Source: Rugosimonospora sp040255525 (GTDB lineage: Bacteria; Actinomycetota; Actinomycetes; Mycobacteriales; Micromonosporaceae). From it: DNA of 64,000 nt. Location: assembly GCA_040255525.1 (NCBI GenBank), contig JBDZVD010000003.1, positions 62,001-126,000 on the forward strand. The letters are read 5' to 3'. Under the pieces are notes generated by a model that did no database searches, was not told the DNA's origin, and saw only the letters and a program-made list of their open reading frames with translations. Shown piece by piece: positions 45,185 to 53,006 of this stretch; position 1 is the first letter of the stretch; every line of letters starts with the position of its first letter. A program made the translations under genes and the position numbers.

Positions 45185-46827
45185 CGAGTACCGACAGCAC
45201 CGATGTCCTGGTGATCGGCAGCGGCTTCGGCGGCGCGATCCCGGCCTACCGCCTCGCCGCCGGCGGCGCCCGGGTGGTTGTCCTGGAGCGCGGGCCGTGG
45301 CTGTCCGGCGAAGACTTCGACCACGACTTCAAGTTCGGCAGCGCCAGCACCCGCGTCTTCGAATTCACCATGGGCGACGGCATGAACGTCCTGGGCGGCA
45401 ACTGTGTCGGTGGCGGCAGCGTCGTCTATTTCGCCGCGATGCCACGGGCGCCGCGGTTCACCTTCGAACGCCAGGGCAGCCTGGGCCGGCGGATGTGGCC
45501 ACAGGCGCTGAACCGCTCAGCGCTGGACCCCTGGTACGACATGGTCGCCGAGGCACTGCCGATCACCCAACCACAGTGGACAGACGTGCCCTACGCCGGA
45601 GGTCTGTTCGCCGCGGCGTGCGCCCATGCCGGGCGCACAGCCAACCCGGTGCCGGCGGCCATCGACAACGACCTGTGCACCAACTGCAACTGGATGATGT
45701 CCGGATGCCGCTTCGACGCCAAACGCTCCCTCCTGCTCAACTACCTGCCGGCCGCGGTCGCGCACGGGGCACAGATCCGGCCGCTGCACGAGGTGCAGTA
45801 CATCTCCCGTACCGAGGACGGGTACCGGGTGCACTACAACGTCGTCGACGAGGTCGACTACCGGGTGGTCACCGGTACCGGCACCATCGACGCCAGGATC
45901 GTCATCGTCGCGGCCGGCGCCGCGGCCACCCCGGTCATCCTGCAGCGCTCCGAGGCCGCGCTCGGCACCATGCCGCCCGCGGTGGGCAGGTACTTCTCCG
46001 GCAACGGCGAGCGGCTCAACACCGCGGTCGTGGACGAGGACAGGGTACGGGAGGTGCTCGGGCTGCGCCGCGCCGACGGCAGGGCCTACGAGGCGTACCA
46101 GATCGGCAAGGGGCCGGTCTGCGCGAGCTGGGACAAGCTCGACGGCGACCTGCCGGAGTTCAGCCGGTACTCGCTCGAACAGCTCTACTTCCCGCCCGGC
46201 TTCGGCACCATTCTCGCCCAGGTCGCCGACGCCACGGGGCCCACCTGGTTCGGCACCGAGAAGAAAGAGATGCTGCGGCGGTGGCAGTCCTGGTTGACCG
46301 TCTTCATCATGGCCGAGGACGAGAACGAGGGCGTCTTCGGTCCGCCCCCCGAAACCGGCAACGCGGACCGTATCTCTCAGCAGCTGCTCAGCCGCGGTGC
46401 GCTGCGGTACCGGCCGACCGCCAACACGCTCGCCGGCTGGGCCCTGGCCGACGCGGACGTACGCGACATCCTGGAGCGCGATGGGCTGTCCCGGACGATG
46501 CCGTGGAGCGACGAGGTCATCGGTGCTTACACCGTGCACCCGCTCGCGTCCTGCCGCATCGGTGACGACCCGCAGACCTCGGCGCTCGACCACACCCACG
46601 AACTGCGCGGCCACCCGGGCATCTTTGTCACCGACGGCTCGGCGGTGCCCGGCGGACTCACCGTGAATCCGGCCTTCACCATCGCCGCGCTGGCCGAGCG
46701 CGCGATTCCCGGCATCGTGGCGGCGGCCGCGGACCGTGGCGTGCCGGTGCGGTACGTACCCGTCCCGCCCGGGCACTCCACCAGCAGCCGCCGGCCGCTG
46801 GCCCGCGCCGCCGCGCCCGATGCGTGA
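45181..46827 (+). CDS. GMC-like FAD oxidoreductase (E9)
   Basis: 548 residues. FAD-binding DVLVIGSGFGGAIPAYRLA at the N-terminus and family motifs LGGNCVGGGSVVYFAAMP, a Cys-rich CTNCNWMMSGC segment (about 165-175), and the C-terminal HPLASCRIGDD and FVTDGSAVPGGLTVNP with the catalytic-region residues of the GMC fold. Cholesterol-oxidase-like in layout. Forms a pair with the E8-type subunit just upstream. Presumed oxidation or desaturation of the enediyne core. Confidence 0.9.
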   Translation: MTSTDSTDVLVIGSGFGGAIPAYRLAAGGARVVVLERGPWLSGEDFDHDFKFGSASTRVFEFTMGDGMNVLGGNCVGGGSVVYFAAMPRAPRFTFERQGSLGRRMWPQALNRSALDPWYDMVAEALPITQPQWTDVPYAGGLFAAACAHAGRTANPVPAAIDNDLCTNCNWMMSGCRFDAKRSLLLNYLPAAVAHGAQIRPLHEVQYISRTEDGYRVHYNVVDEVDYRVVTGTGTIDARIVIVAAGAAATPVILQRSEAALGTMPPAVGRYFSGNGERLNTAVVDEDRVREVLGLRRADGRAYEAYQIGKGPVCASWDKLDGDLPEFSRYSLEQLYFPPGFGTILAQVADATGPTWFGTEKKEMLRRWQSWLTVFIMAEDENEGVFGPPPETGNADRISQQLLSRGALRYRPTANTLAGWALADADVRDILERDGLSRTMPWSDEVIGAYTVHPLASCRIGDDPQTSALDHTHELRGHPGIFVTDGSAVPGGLTVNPAFTIAALAERAIPGIVAAAADRGVPVRYVPVPPGHSTSSRRPLARAAAPDA

Positions 46828-46866
46828 GACCCACCGGCCCGTCGCGGCGCGGCGGGCCTCACGCAT
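46820..46866. terminator. Convergent terminator between E9 and SCP2 genes
   Basis: Outer stem ATGCGTGAG (46820-46828) and CTCACGCAT (46858-46866), 9 bp perfect, with further GC pairing inside. It overlaps the E9 stop codon and ends just before the SCP2 stop. Confidence 0.6.
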
Positions 46867-46870
46867 GCCC

Positions 46871-47317
46871 TCACGCTGCCTTGGGGACGTCGAAGAGGCT
46901 GGGGAACTTGTTGGTCAGGCCCAGGTCGCCCCGCGCCTTCAGGCGGCCGCGAATGAACAGCATCCGCGCACTGGCGTTGCCGGTCGCCATCTTCACGAAA
47001 TTGACCGCGTCGAGACGCAGGGTCAGCCGGGGCGTGCTGTCCGGGCTGTCCGCGACGACACACCGGCCTCCGGCGATACGCAGCTCGTAGACGTCTTCGC
47101 CGTTGTCGGCGCGGCCAGCGATGTGCCAGTGCACCACCGCGTCCAGCGAGCCGGCGCGGTCGGCCCGGAACACGTCCGGCATGCGCCGGAAGATGCCCTC
47201 CAGAATCGTCGCGCGCCGGTCGCCGCGCATGAGCAGCCCCAGATCCGCGTCCGACATCGCTCTCACCTGCCGGGCGAACGCCGCCGGGTCGTGCTCCGGA
47301 TTCACCTCGATAGACAT
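46871..47317 (-). CDS. SCP2 sterol-carrier-domain protein
   Basis: 148 residues from ATG 47317 (GGAG six bases upstream; ATG 47329 also in frame). The segment from about residue 45 onward is an SCP2 fold: AVVHWHIAGRADNGEDVYELRIAGG, then TPRLTLRLDAVNFVKMATGNASARMLFIRGRLKARGD. SCP2 domains bind hydrophobic ligands in a tunnel. In this location the polyene or enediyne core is a natural candidate ligand. Divergent from the aminotransferase gene and placed against E9, so probably part of the same cluster. Confidence 0.85.
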   Translation of the reverse strand: MSIEVNPEHDPAAFARQVRAMSDADLGLLMRGDRRATILEGIFRRMPDVFRADRAGSLDAVVHWHIAGRADNGEDVYELRIAGGRCVVADSPDSTPRLTLRLDAVNFVKMATGNASARMLFIRGRLKARGDLGLTNKFPSLFDVPKAA

Positions 47318-47399
47318 TACCCGCTCCATTCCCTGTGGCTTTTTCGGGCGGAACGCAGCCCGTCATCGATTGTTGAAAGGCGGGCCGGCCCGCACCAAC

Positions 47400-47411
47400 T
47401 TCAAGAGTGCG
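47400..47411 (+). promoter_or_regulatory. Recurrent cluster motif in the SCP2/aminotransferase divergent promoter
   Basis: TTCAAGAGTGCG, 83 bases before the SCP2 start and 35 bases before the aminotransferase start. Weaker than the copies at 42871 and 44507. Confidence 0.35.
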
Positions 47412-47445
47412 TCGCCGTGGGCCGCGGCTGTCCATGGAGGACTCG

Positions 47446-48804
47446 ATGACAACAATTCCATCCGCCACACCGGTGCCGTGCGCCCCCGGCGCCGTGCCGC
47501 CCATGCCCGACCGCGCATCCACCACGGCGGCAGCTGGCCTGTCGGTGCCGGCGGCCGGACCGGTGCCGGACGCCGCCGCGCTCGCCGTGCTCGGTCAGGG
47601 GCTGGCGGTGCGGTTGGCCAACGGCCGGATGGTGGAGCACGCCAATCTGGACTACGCGGCGACCGCGCCGTGCCTGGCCGTCGCCGCCCGGGCCGTCAAC
47701 GAGCTGCTGCCGTGGTACGCCAGCGTGCACCGGGGTGCCGGCGCCGCGTCACAGCGGTGCACGCTGGCGTACGAGAACGCCCGCCAGGTGGTCGGGGACT
47801 TCGTCGGAGCCCGAGCGGACGATCATGTCATCTTCACCAGGAACACCACCGACGCGCTCAACCTGCTCGCCCGCGCGCTGCCGGCGGACGCCACGGTGGT
47901 CGCCTGGGCCGGCGAGCACCACGCGAATCTGCTGCCCTGGCCCCGTACCGTCCGGTTGCCGGTGCCCGACTCCCCCGCCAGCGCCCAGCGCGCCCTGGCC
48001 GCCGCGCTGAACGTACTCGACGGCCCGGTGCTCGTCACGGTGACCGGGGCGTCGAACGTCACTGGTGAGATCTGGCCGGTCGCGGCGCTGACCGAGATCG
48101 CTCATCGCAGCGGCGCCAGGATCGCGTTGGACGCTGCTCAACTGGCCGTGCACCGGCCCGTGTCGCTTGAAGTGTCCGGAGTGGACTATGTAGCGGTGTC
48201 CGGACACAAGCTTTACGCGCCGTTCGGCGTGGGCGTGCTGGCCGGTCGCGCGGACTGGCTCGACGCGGCAGCGCCGTACCTGGCCGGTGGCGGCGCGACC
48301 GCCGAGGTCGGTGACGCGACGCACCACATCCGCTGGTACCGGGGTCCCGCCCGGCACGAGGCCGGTACCCCGAACCTGCTCGGTGCGGTCGCGCTGGCCG
48401 CTGCCTGCCAGGCTCTGGCAGCGGCCGACCGGGCGGCGCTCGACGCCACCGAGCGCGCCCTGGTCCAGCGGTTGCGGCACGGGCTGGCCCAACTGCCCGC
48501 CGTCGCGGAGCTGCGCACCTTCGCCGCGGACCACGACCGGGTCGGCATCGTCAGCTTCGCCGTCGCCGGCATACCCGCGGCCGACGTGGCCGCCCACCTC
48601 GCCACCCGCCACGGCATCGGCGTACGGGACGGCCTGTTCTGCGCGCATCCGCTGACCCGCCGGCTGCTCGGTGAGGCGTCGGCCCGGTTGCGACGGCCGG
48701 TCGGCGAGGGCGCGGTGCGGGTGAGCGTCGGGCTCGGTACCACCGTCGAACACATCGACCGCCTCCTGACCGGAGTACGCGATCTCCTCGCCGACCGGCT
48801 CTGA
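47446..48804 (+). CDS. Class V aminotransferase, cysteine-desulfurase-like
   Basis: 452 residues; GGAGG five bases before ATG 47446. PLP fold type I, class V: LDYAATAPC, the ASQRCTLAYENAR segment, FTRNTTDALNLLA, and LDAAQLAVHRPV, with the PLP Lys in VSGHKLYAPFG. An N-terminal Ala/Pro-rich tail of about 40 residues is atypical. Desulfurases need an active-site Cys in a flexible loop; a Cys is present in RDGLFCAHPLTRRLLG but alignment is uncertain. It might mobilise sulfur, cleave a C-S bond or transfer an amino group. Confidence 0.8.
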   Translation: MTTIPSATPVPCAPGAVPPMPDRASTTAAAGLSVPAAGPVPDAAALAVLGQGLAVRLANGRMVEHANLDYAATAPCLAVAARAVNELLPWYASVHRGAGAASQRCTLAYENARQVVGDFVGARADDHVIFTRNTTDALNLLARALPADATVVAWAGEHHANLLPWPRTVRLPVPDSPASAQRALAAALNVLDGPVLVTVTGASNVTGEIWPVAALTEIAHRSGARIALDAAQLAVHRPVSLEVSGVDYVAVSGHKLYAPFGVGVLAGRADWLDAAAPYLAGGGATAEVGDATHHIRWYRGPARHEAGTPNLLGAVALAAACQALAAADRAALDATERALVQRLRHGLAQLPAVAELRTFAADHDRVGIVSFAVAGIPAADVAAHLATRHGIGVRDGLFCAHPLTRRLLGEASARLRRPVGEGAVRVSVGLGTTVEHIDRLLTGVRDLLADRL

Positions 48805-48819
48805 CCATCGCGCACAGCA

Positions 48820-48852
48820 GTGCGGGCCCGACCCCGGCGGTCGGGCCCGCAC
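48820..48852. terminator. Bidirectional hairpin terminator
   Basis: Perfect 14-bp arms, GTGCGGGCCCGACC and GGTCGGGCCCGCAC, with a five-base CCGGC loop. It lies between the convergent aminotransferase and sugar SDR genes. Confidence 0.85.
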
Positions 48853-48860
48853 ATGCCGGA

Positions 48861-49856
48861 TCAGGCGGCGCCCGTGTCGGGCAGCGCCAGCCACCAGGGG
48901 TTGGCCCGCGCCCAGTCGACGGTTCTGGTCAGCCCCTCGCGCAGGCTCGTCCCGCAGGTCCAGCCCAGTACCGTGCGGGCCCGCGAGTTGTCCGGCATCC
49001 GGCGGCCCAGGTCCTCGTACGCCGAGCCGAGCTTTTTCCTGGTGTCCACGGGCACCGCCGGCGCGTCGGTGCCGGCCAGTTCGGCCACCAGCGCGACCGC
49101 CTCACCGATCGTCGTCTCGGCCATGCTGCCGATGTTGAACACCCCACCGACCGCCTCGGCAACGTCGCCGGCCAGGATCGTGCCGTCCACGACATCGCTG
49201 ACGTACGTGAAGCAGCGGGTCTGCCTGCCCTGGTCGTACACCACCGGCGCCCGGCCGTTGAGCGCCCGATGCACGCTGCGGCTGATGACGTAGGCCGGCC
49301 GTTGGCGGGCGCCGTACACGTTGAAGTACCGCACGACCGTGGCCGCGAGTCCGTGCTGGCGCACGAACGCGAAGGTCATGTGCTCGGCGAGTGCCTTGCT
49401 GGAGGAGTATGCCCACCGGTCGGCGGTGGTGGCCCCGAGCACCCGGTCGGCATCCTCCGTCCATGGCACGGCGGGATTCTTACCGAAGATCTCGCTGGTG
49501 CTCGCGACCACCACCCGGGCACCGACCCGGCCTGCCTGCTCCAGAACGTTGCGCGTGCCGGTGAAGTTGACATCGATGACATCGAGTGGACGGGCCAGGT
49601 ACTGGTCGACACCGACGACCGCGGCCAGGTGGTAGATGACGTCGAGGCCGGGGCCGATGGCCGTGGCCAGTGCGCCGGTGTCGCGGATGTCGCCGTCGAC
49701 GAGCCTGGTGTGCTCTCGCACCCCGGCGGGCAGGTCCGGCGGTAGCGGGATCCCGTCCAGCACGGTGACCTCGTCCCCGCGCGCGACCAGTCGCTCCACG
49801 AGATGGCTCCCGACAAAGCCGCAGCCGCCGGTGACGACGACGCGCCGGCCGCTCAC
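48861..49856 (-). CDS. NAD-dependent sugar epimerase/decarboxylase (UXS/CalS9-like)
   Basis: 331 residues from GTG 49856, which overlaps the UGDH stop (GTGA). Extended SDR: VTGGCGFVGSHLVERL, DGDIRD, YHLAAVVGVDQY, ASTSEIFGKNP, WAYSSSKALAEH (Tyr/Lys pair), RYFNVYGARQ. The TSE-(I/V)-(F/Y)-G stretch with Glu is typical of UDP-glucuronate decarboxylase-like enzymes. Together with the UGDH before it, the pathway hexose to glucuronate to pentose is supported, as in calicheamicin and maduropeptin aminosugar formation. Confidence 0.85.
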   Translation of the reverse strand: MSGRRVVVTGGCGFVGSHLVERLVARGDEVTVLDGIPLPPDLPAGVREHTRLVDGDIRDTGALATAIGPGLDVIYHLAAVVGVDQYLARPLDVIDVNFTGTRNVLEQAGRVGARVVVASTSEIFGKNPAVPWTEDADRVLGATTADRWAYSSSKALAEHMTFAFVRQHGLAATVVRYFNVYGARQRPAYVISRSVHRALNGRAPVVYDQGRQTRCFTYVSDVVDGTILAGDVAEAVGGVFNIGSMAETTIGEAVALVAELAGTDAPAVPVDTRKKLGSAYEDLGRRMPDNSRARTVLGWTCGTSLREGLTRTVDWARANPWWLALPDTGAA

Positions 49857-51238
49857 CGACCGATCCCCCGGTACCGGTAGCCCAGCCCGCGCAGCTCGGC
49901 GATCTTTTCCTTCGGGTAGTAGGCCCGCCCGTCGAGCAGGAGACAGCCATCCGCGACCGGCAGGGCCGCGAAGTCGAGGCCCTCGAACTGCCGGTGCAGC
50001 GCCAGCACGGCGACGCAGTCGGCGTCCCGGACCGCCTCCTCGACCGTGGCGCACGGCGGGAAGCCCAGCACCGCCTCGACCTGCTCGGGATCGACCAGGG
50101 GATCGTGCACCCGCACCCGCAACCCGGCTTTCGTCAACGCCTCCACCACCACGCGCGCCGGGCTGCTGCGCAGGTCGCCCGTGTTGTTCTTGAACGCCGC
50201 GCCGAGCACCGCCACCGTCGCGATGGTCGGTTCCCGGCCCGCCGCGGTCAGCTCCTCGATGATGAGCTGCGCGGTATAGAGCGGCATGGCGTCGTTGACG
50301 TCGCGCCCGGCCCGCGCAGTGCGCACCTCCAGGCCCCGGCGCCGCGCCGCCTGCCACACCATCCACGGGTCCTTGGTGAGGCAGGACCCGCCCACTCCCA
50401 CGCTGGGCAGCAGGATGTTCACCTGGCCCCGCCCCTTGGGGATCGAGTTCGCCGCCGCGATGACATCCAGCACGTCGGCGCCGTACAGGGCGCAGAACTT
50501 GGCGAGTTCGTTGGCCAGCGCGATGTTCAGATCGATCCACCAGTTGTCGGCCAGCTTCACGATTTCGGCCGCCTCCAGCGAATCCTGGGCGAGGACCGTG
50601 ACCCCCAGTGCCCGCTGCCAGAAGTCCGTCGCCGCCTGCGTCGCGGCGTCGTCGATGCCACCGACCACGATGGGGAAGGTGGTCAGCTCCGCCAGGGCCG
50701 TCGATTCGGCCAGCCGCTCCGGGCTGTACGCCAGCATGAAGTCCACCCCCGCGCGCAGCCCACCGGTCTGCAGCCACGGTGCCACCGACTCCCGGGTCGT
50801 CCCCGGCGGCACCGTACTCTTGACCACCACCAGTTGACCGGGCCGGATGTGGTCGGCCAGCGACAGGCACGCACCCCGCAGCTGGCGGTCGTCGAGGGAC
50901 CCGCCGTCGTACACCGGCGTACCGACCGCGATCACCACCACGTCCACGCCCCGCACCGCCGCGTAGTCCGACGTCACCCGCAGGTTGCCCGCGGCCATCG
51001 CACCCAGTACGAGATCCGCCAGGCCCTGCTCCTCAAGCCGCAGGCGGCCCTGGTTCAGCTCGTCGATCAGCCCGGAGTTCAGGTCCACTCCCACCACGCT
51101 CAGGCCACGGTCGGCCAAGACCCCGGCCAGGCAAGAGCCGACCCAACCCATACCGATCACGGCCACTGTCGGATCCGCGGGCAGCCGCGGTTTCTGCGGA
51201 GCGGCCGGCCCGTCCGGCTCGTCCCGGTTGTCTGGCAT
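49853..51238 (-). CDS. Nucleotide-sugar 6-dehydrogenase (UGDH/CalS8-like)
   Basis: 461 residues from ATG 51238 (GGGAGG upstream). N-terminal NAD site VAVIGMGWVGSCLAGVLADRG; the central domain has YSPERLAE and the helical dimer core VKLADNWWIDLNIALANELAK; catalytic Cys in VGVGGSCLTKDPW; the C-terminal domain starts at VAVLGAAFKNNTGDLRSSPA. Oxidises the C6 alcohol of an NDP-hexose to the carboxylate using two NAD+. Operon partner of RmlA and UXS homologues. Confidence 0.9.
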   Translation of the reverse strand: MPDNRDEPDGPAAPQKPRLPADPTVAVIGMGWVGSCLAGVLADRGLSVVGVDLNSGLIDELNQGRLRLEEQGLADLVLGAMAAGNLRVTSDYAAVRGVDVVVIAVGTPVYDGGSLDDRQLRGACLSLADHIRPGQLVVVKSTVPPGTTRESVAPWLQTGGLRAGVDFMLAYSPERLAESTALAELTTFPIVVGGIDDAATQAATDFWQRALGVTVLAQDSLEAAEIVKLADNWWIDLNIALANELAKFCALYGADVLDVIAAANSIPKGRGQVNILLPSVGVGGSCLTKDPWMVWQAARRRGLEVRTARAGRDVNDAMPLYTAQLIIEELTAAGREPTIATVAVLGAAFKNNTGDLRSSPARVVVEALTKAGLRVRVHDPLVDPEQVEAVLGFPPCATVEEAVRDADCVAVLALHRQFEGLDFAALPVADGCLLLDGRAYYPKEKIAELRGLGYRYRGIGR

Positions 51239-51279
51239 GGCTACCTCCCAATCGTGAATGTTCGTGCCGACCTGATGCC

Positions 51280-52350
51280 TCACGCCCCGGCGAGTGCGAC
51301 CCTGGCGTGGTCCCCGACCACCAGCCGGTTCCCGGGTTGGTGCCGTCCGCCGGTGCCGACGCTGGCGGCCCGGCCGATGAGGCAGCCGCGCAGGCCGCTC
51401 ACCTCGCGGATGCCCGCGCCGTCGAGAACCACCGAGTCGGCGATGTCGGTGGCCCGCAGCACGCAGTGGGGCCCGAGGGCCGTACCGGGCCCGATCCGGC
51501 TGTTTTCGACGAGCGTGCCGGCGCCGATGATGGCGGGACCGTCGATACGCGAGCGCAGCACGCGCGCCCCGCACTCAACGACGACCCCGCCGCGCAGCAC
51601 GCTGTCGCGGTCGACCTGTCCGTCCACCCGGGCGCGCAGGTCGCCGAGCAGCCGCCGGTTGCAGGCCAGCACGTCCTCCGGGGTGCCGACATCGCTCCAG
51701 AACCCGCTGTGCTCCCGGACGGCCACCTCGTCGCCGCGGGTCAGCAGCCACTGGATCGCATCGGTGATCTCGAGCTCGCCGCGGGCGCTCGGACCGATCG
51801 CGTCGACCGCGTCGTGGATGGCGGGAGTGAAGAAATACACGCCGACGACGGCCAGATCGCTGCGCGGGCGGGCCGGCTTCTCCACCAGCGCCCGCAGCGA
51901 GCCGTCCGGGTTGACCTCCGCCACACCGTAGGCGGACGGATCCGCCACCTTGTGCAGCACCAGCTGTGCCGCCGGACGGTGGCGGCGGAAGTCATCGGCC
52001 GGCTCCACCACGCCGTCGGGCAGGAGGTTGTCCCCGAGGTACATCACGAAGTCGTCATCGCCCAGATAGGTTCTGGCCAACCGCACCGCGTGCGCGAGTC
52101 CCAGCGGCCGCTCCTGCGGCAGATAGGTCACCCGCACACCGAGCCCGGCCCCGTCCCCGATCGCCGCGCGGATGGCGTCCGCCCAGCCACCGACGACGAC
52201 ACCGACCTCGGTGACGCCGAGGTCGCGGATGCCGCGGACGACATGTTCGAGCACCGGCCGGTTCGCGACCGGGATGAGCTGCTTGGGCATGGAGTAGGTG
52301 AACGGCCGCAGCCGTACGCCGGACCCGCCCGACAACACCAGAGCCTTCAC
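51280..52350 (-). CDS. Glucose-1-phosphate thymidylyltransferase (long RmlA type)
   Basis: 356 residues from GTG 52350; AGGAGG eight bases upstream. N-terminal nucleotidyltransferase: LSGGSGVRLRPFTYSMPKQ, YLGDNLL, and VEKP near residue 165. The C-terminal 110 residues form a left-handed beta-helix (repeats around VLRGGVVVECGARV and IIGAGTLVENS), seen in long RmlA proteins of antibiotic sugar pathways. Makes dTDP- or UDP-glucose for the downstream dehydrogenase. Located 42 bases after RmlC. Confidence 0.9.
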   Translation of the reverse strand: MKALVLSGGSGVRLRPFTYSMPKQLIPVANRPVLEHVVRGIRDLGVTEVGVVVGGWADAIRAAIGDGAGLGVRVTYLPQERPLGLAHAVRLARTYLGDDDFVMYLGDNLLPDGVVEPADDFRRHRPAAQLVLHKVADPSAYGVAEVNPDGSLRALVEKPARPRSDLAVVGVYFFTPAIHDAVDAIGPSARGELEITDAIQWLLTRGDEVAVREHSGFWSDVGTPEDVLACNRRLLGDLRARVDGQVDRDSVLRGGVVVECGARVLRSRIDGPAIIGAGTLVENSRIGPGTALGPHCVLRATDIADSVVLDGAGIREVSGLRGCLIGRAASVGTGGRHQPGNRLVVGDHARVALAGA

Positions 52351-52392
52351 GGCTGACCACCTCCTGGGGGTGTTTCCCACTCCTCCCGCTGG

Positions 52393-52962
52393 CTAGGCAC
52401 AGTCTTCGTAGCTGGGCAGCAATCCCCGCAGCCGCGCCTCGGCGAGGGTGGGCGCCTTCGCGTCCTTGTCCGACAGATCGGGGACGATCCCGGCGGCCCA
52501 CTCGATCCCGAGGTCGGGGTCGAGTGGATGGATGCCGTGCTCGAACTGCGGTTGATAGGTCTGCGAACACAGGTACACGAGAACGCTGTCGTCGTGCAGG
52601 GCCATGAATCCCGCCGCCAGGCCCTCGCAGACGTAGAACTCGCCCGGCTCGTCGGCGGTGAGCTCCACGGTCCGCCAGTCGCCGAACGTCGGTGAACCCA
52701 CCCGGACGTCGACCACGGCGCCGAGCATCGCGCCCCGTACGCAGGTGAAGTACTTACGCTGGCCCGGCGGCACGCTGGTGTAGTGCAGGCCGCGCACGGC
52801 GCCCCTGTTCGAGACCACACAGTTGGCCTGGCGCAGGACGAAGTCGCGGCCGGTCGCGGCGCGGTTCTCCTGCTCCTGGAACCACTCGTGGAAGCTGCCG
52901 CGGGGGTCCCGGAACACCTTCGGCTCCCGGACCCACGCGCCATCGATGCCTATCGACCTCAT
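52393..52962 (-). CDS. dTDP-4-keto-sugar 3,5-epimerase-like (RmlC)
   Basis: 189 residues from ATG 52962 with GAGGAGG upstream. RmlC cupin motifs: FRDPRGSFHEWFQ, QANCVVSNRGAVRGLHYTSVPPGQRKYFTCVRG, and GFMALHDDSVLVYLCSQTY, with the His/Asp catalytic dyad segment. Normally acts on 4-keto-6-deoxy sugars, yet RmlB and RmlD are not in this window. It may instead act on a 4-keto pentose made by the UXS-like enzyme. First of the four sugar genes in the minus-strand operon. Confidence 0.87.
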   Translation of the reverse strand: MRSIGIDGAWVREPKVFRDPRGSFHEWFQEQENRAATGRDFVLRQANCVVSNRGAVRGLHYTSVPPGQRKYFTCVRGAMLGAVVDVRVGSPTFGDWRTVELTADEPGEFYVCEGLAAGFMALHDDSVLVYLCSQTYQPQFEHGIHPLDPDLGIEWAAGIVPDLSDKDAKAPTLAEARLRGLLPSYEDCA

Positions 52963-53006
52963 GCTCGACCTCCTCGTGGGTGGACGCGGCACCGTCCCGG
53001 GTCGTA

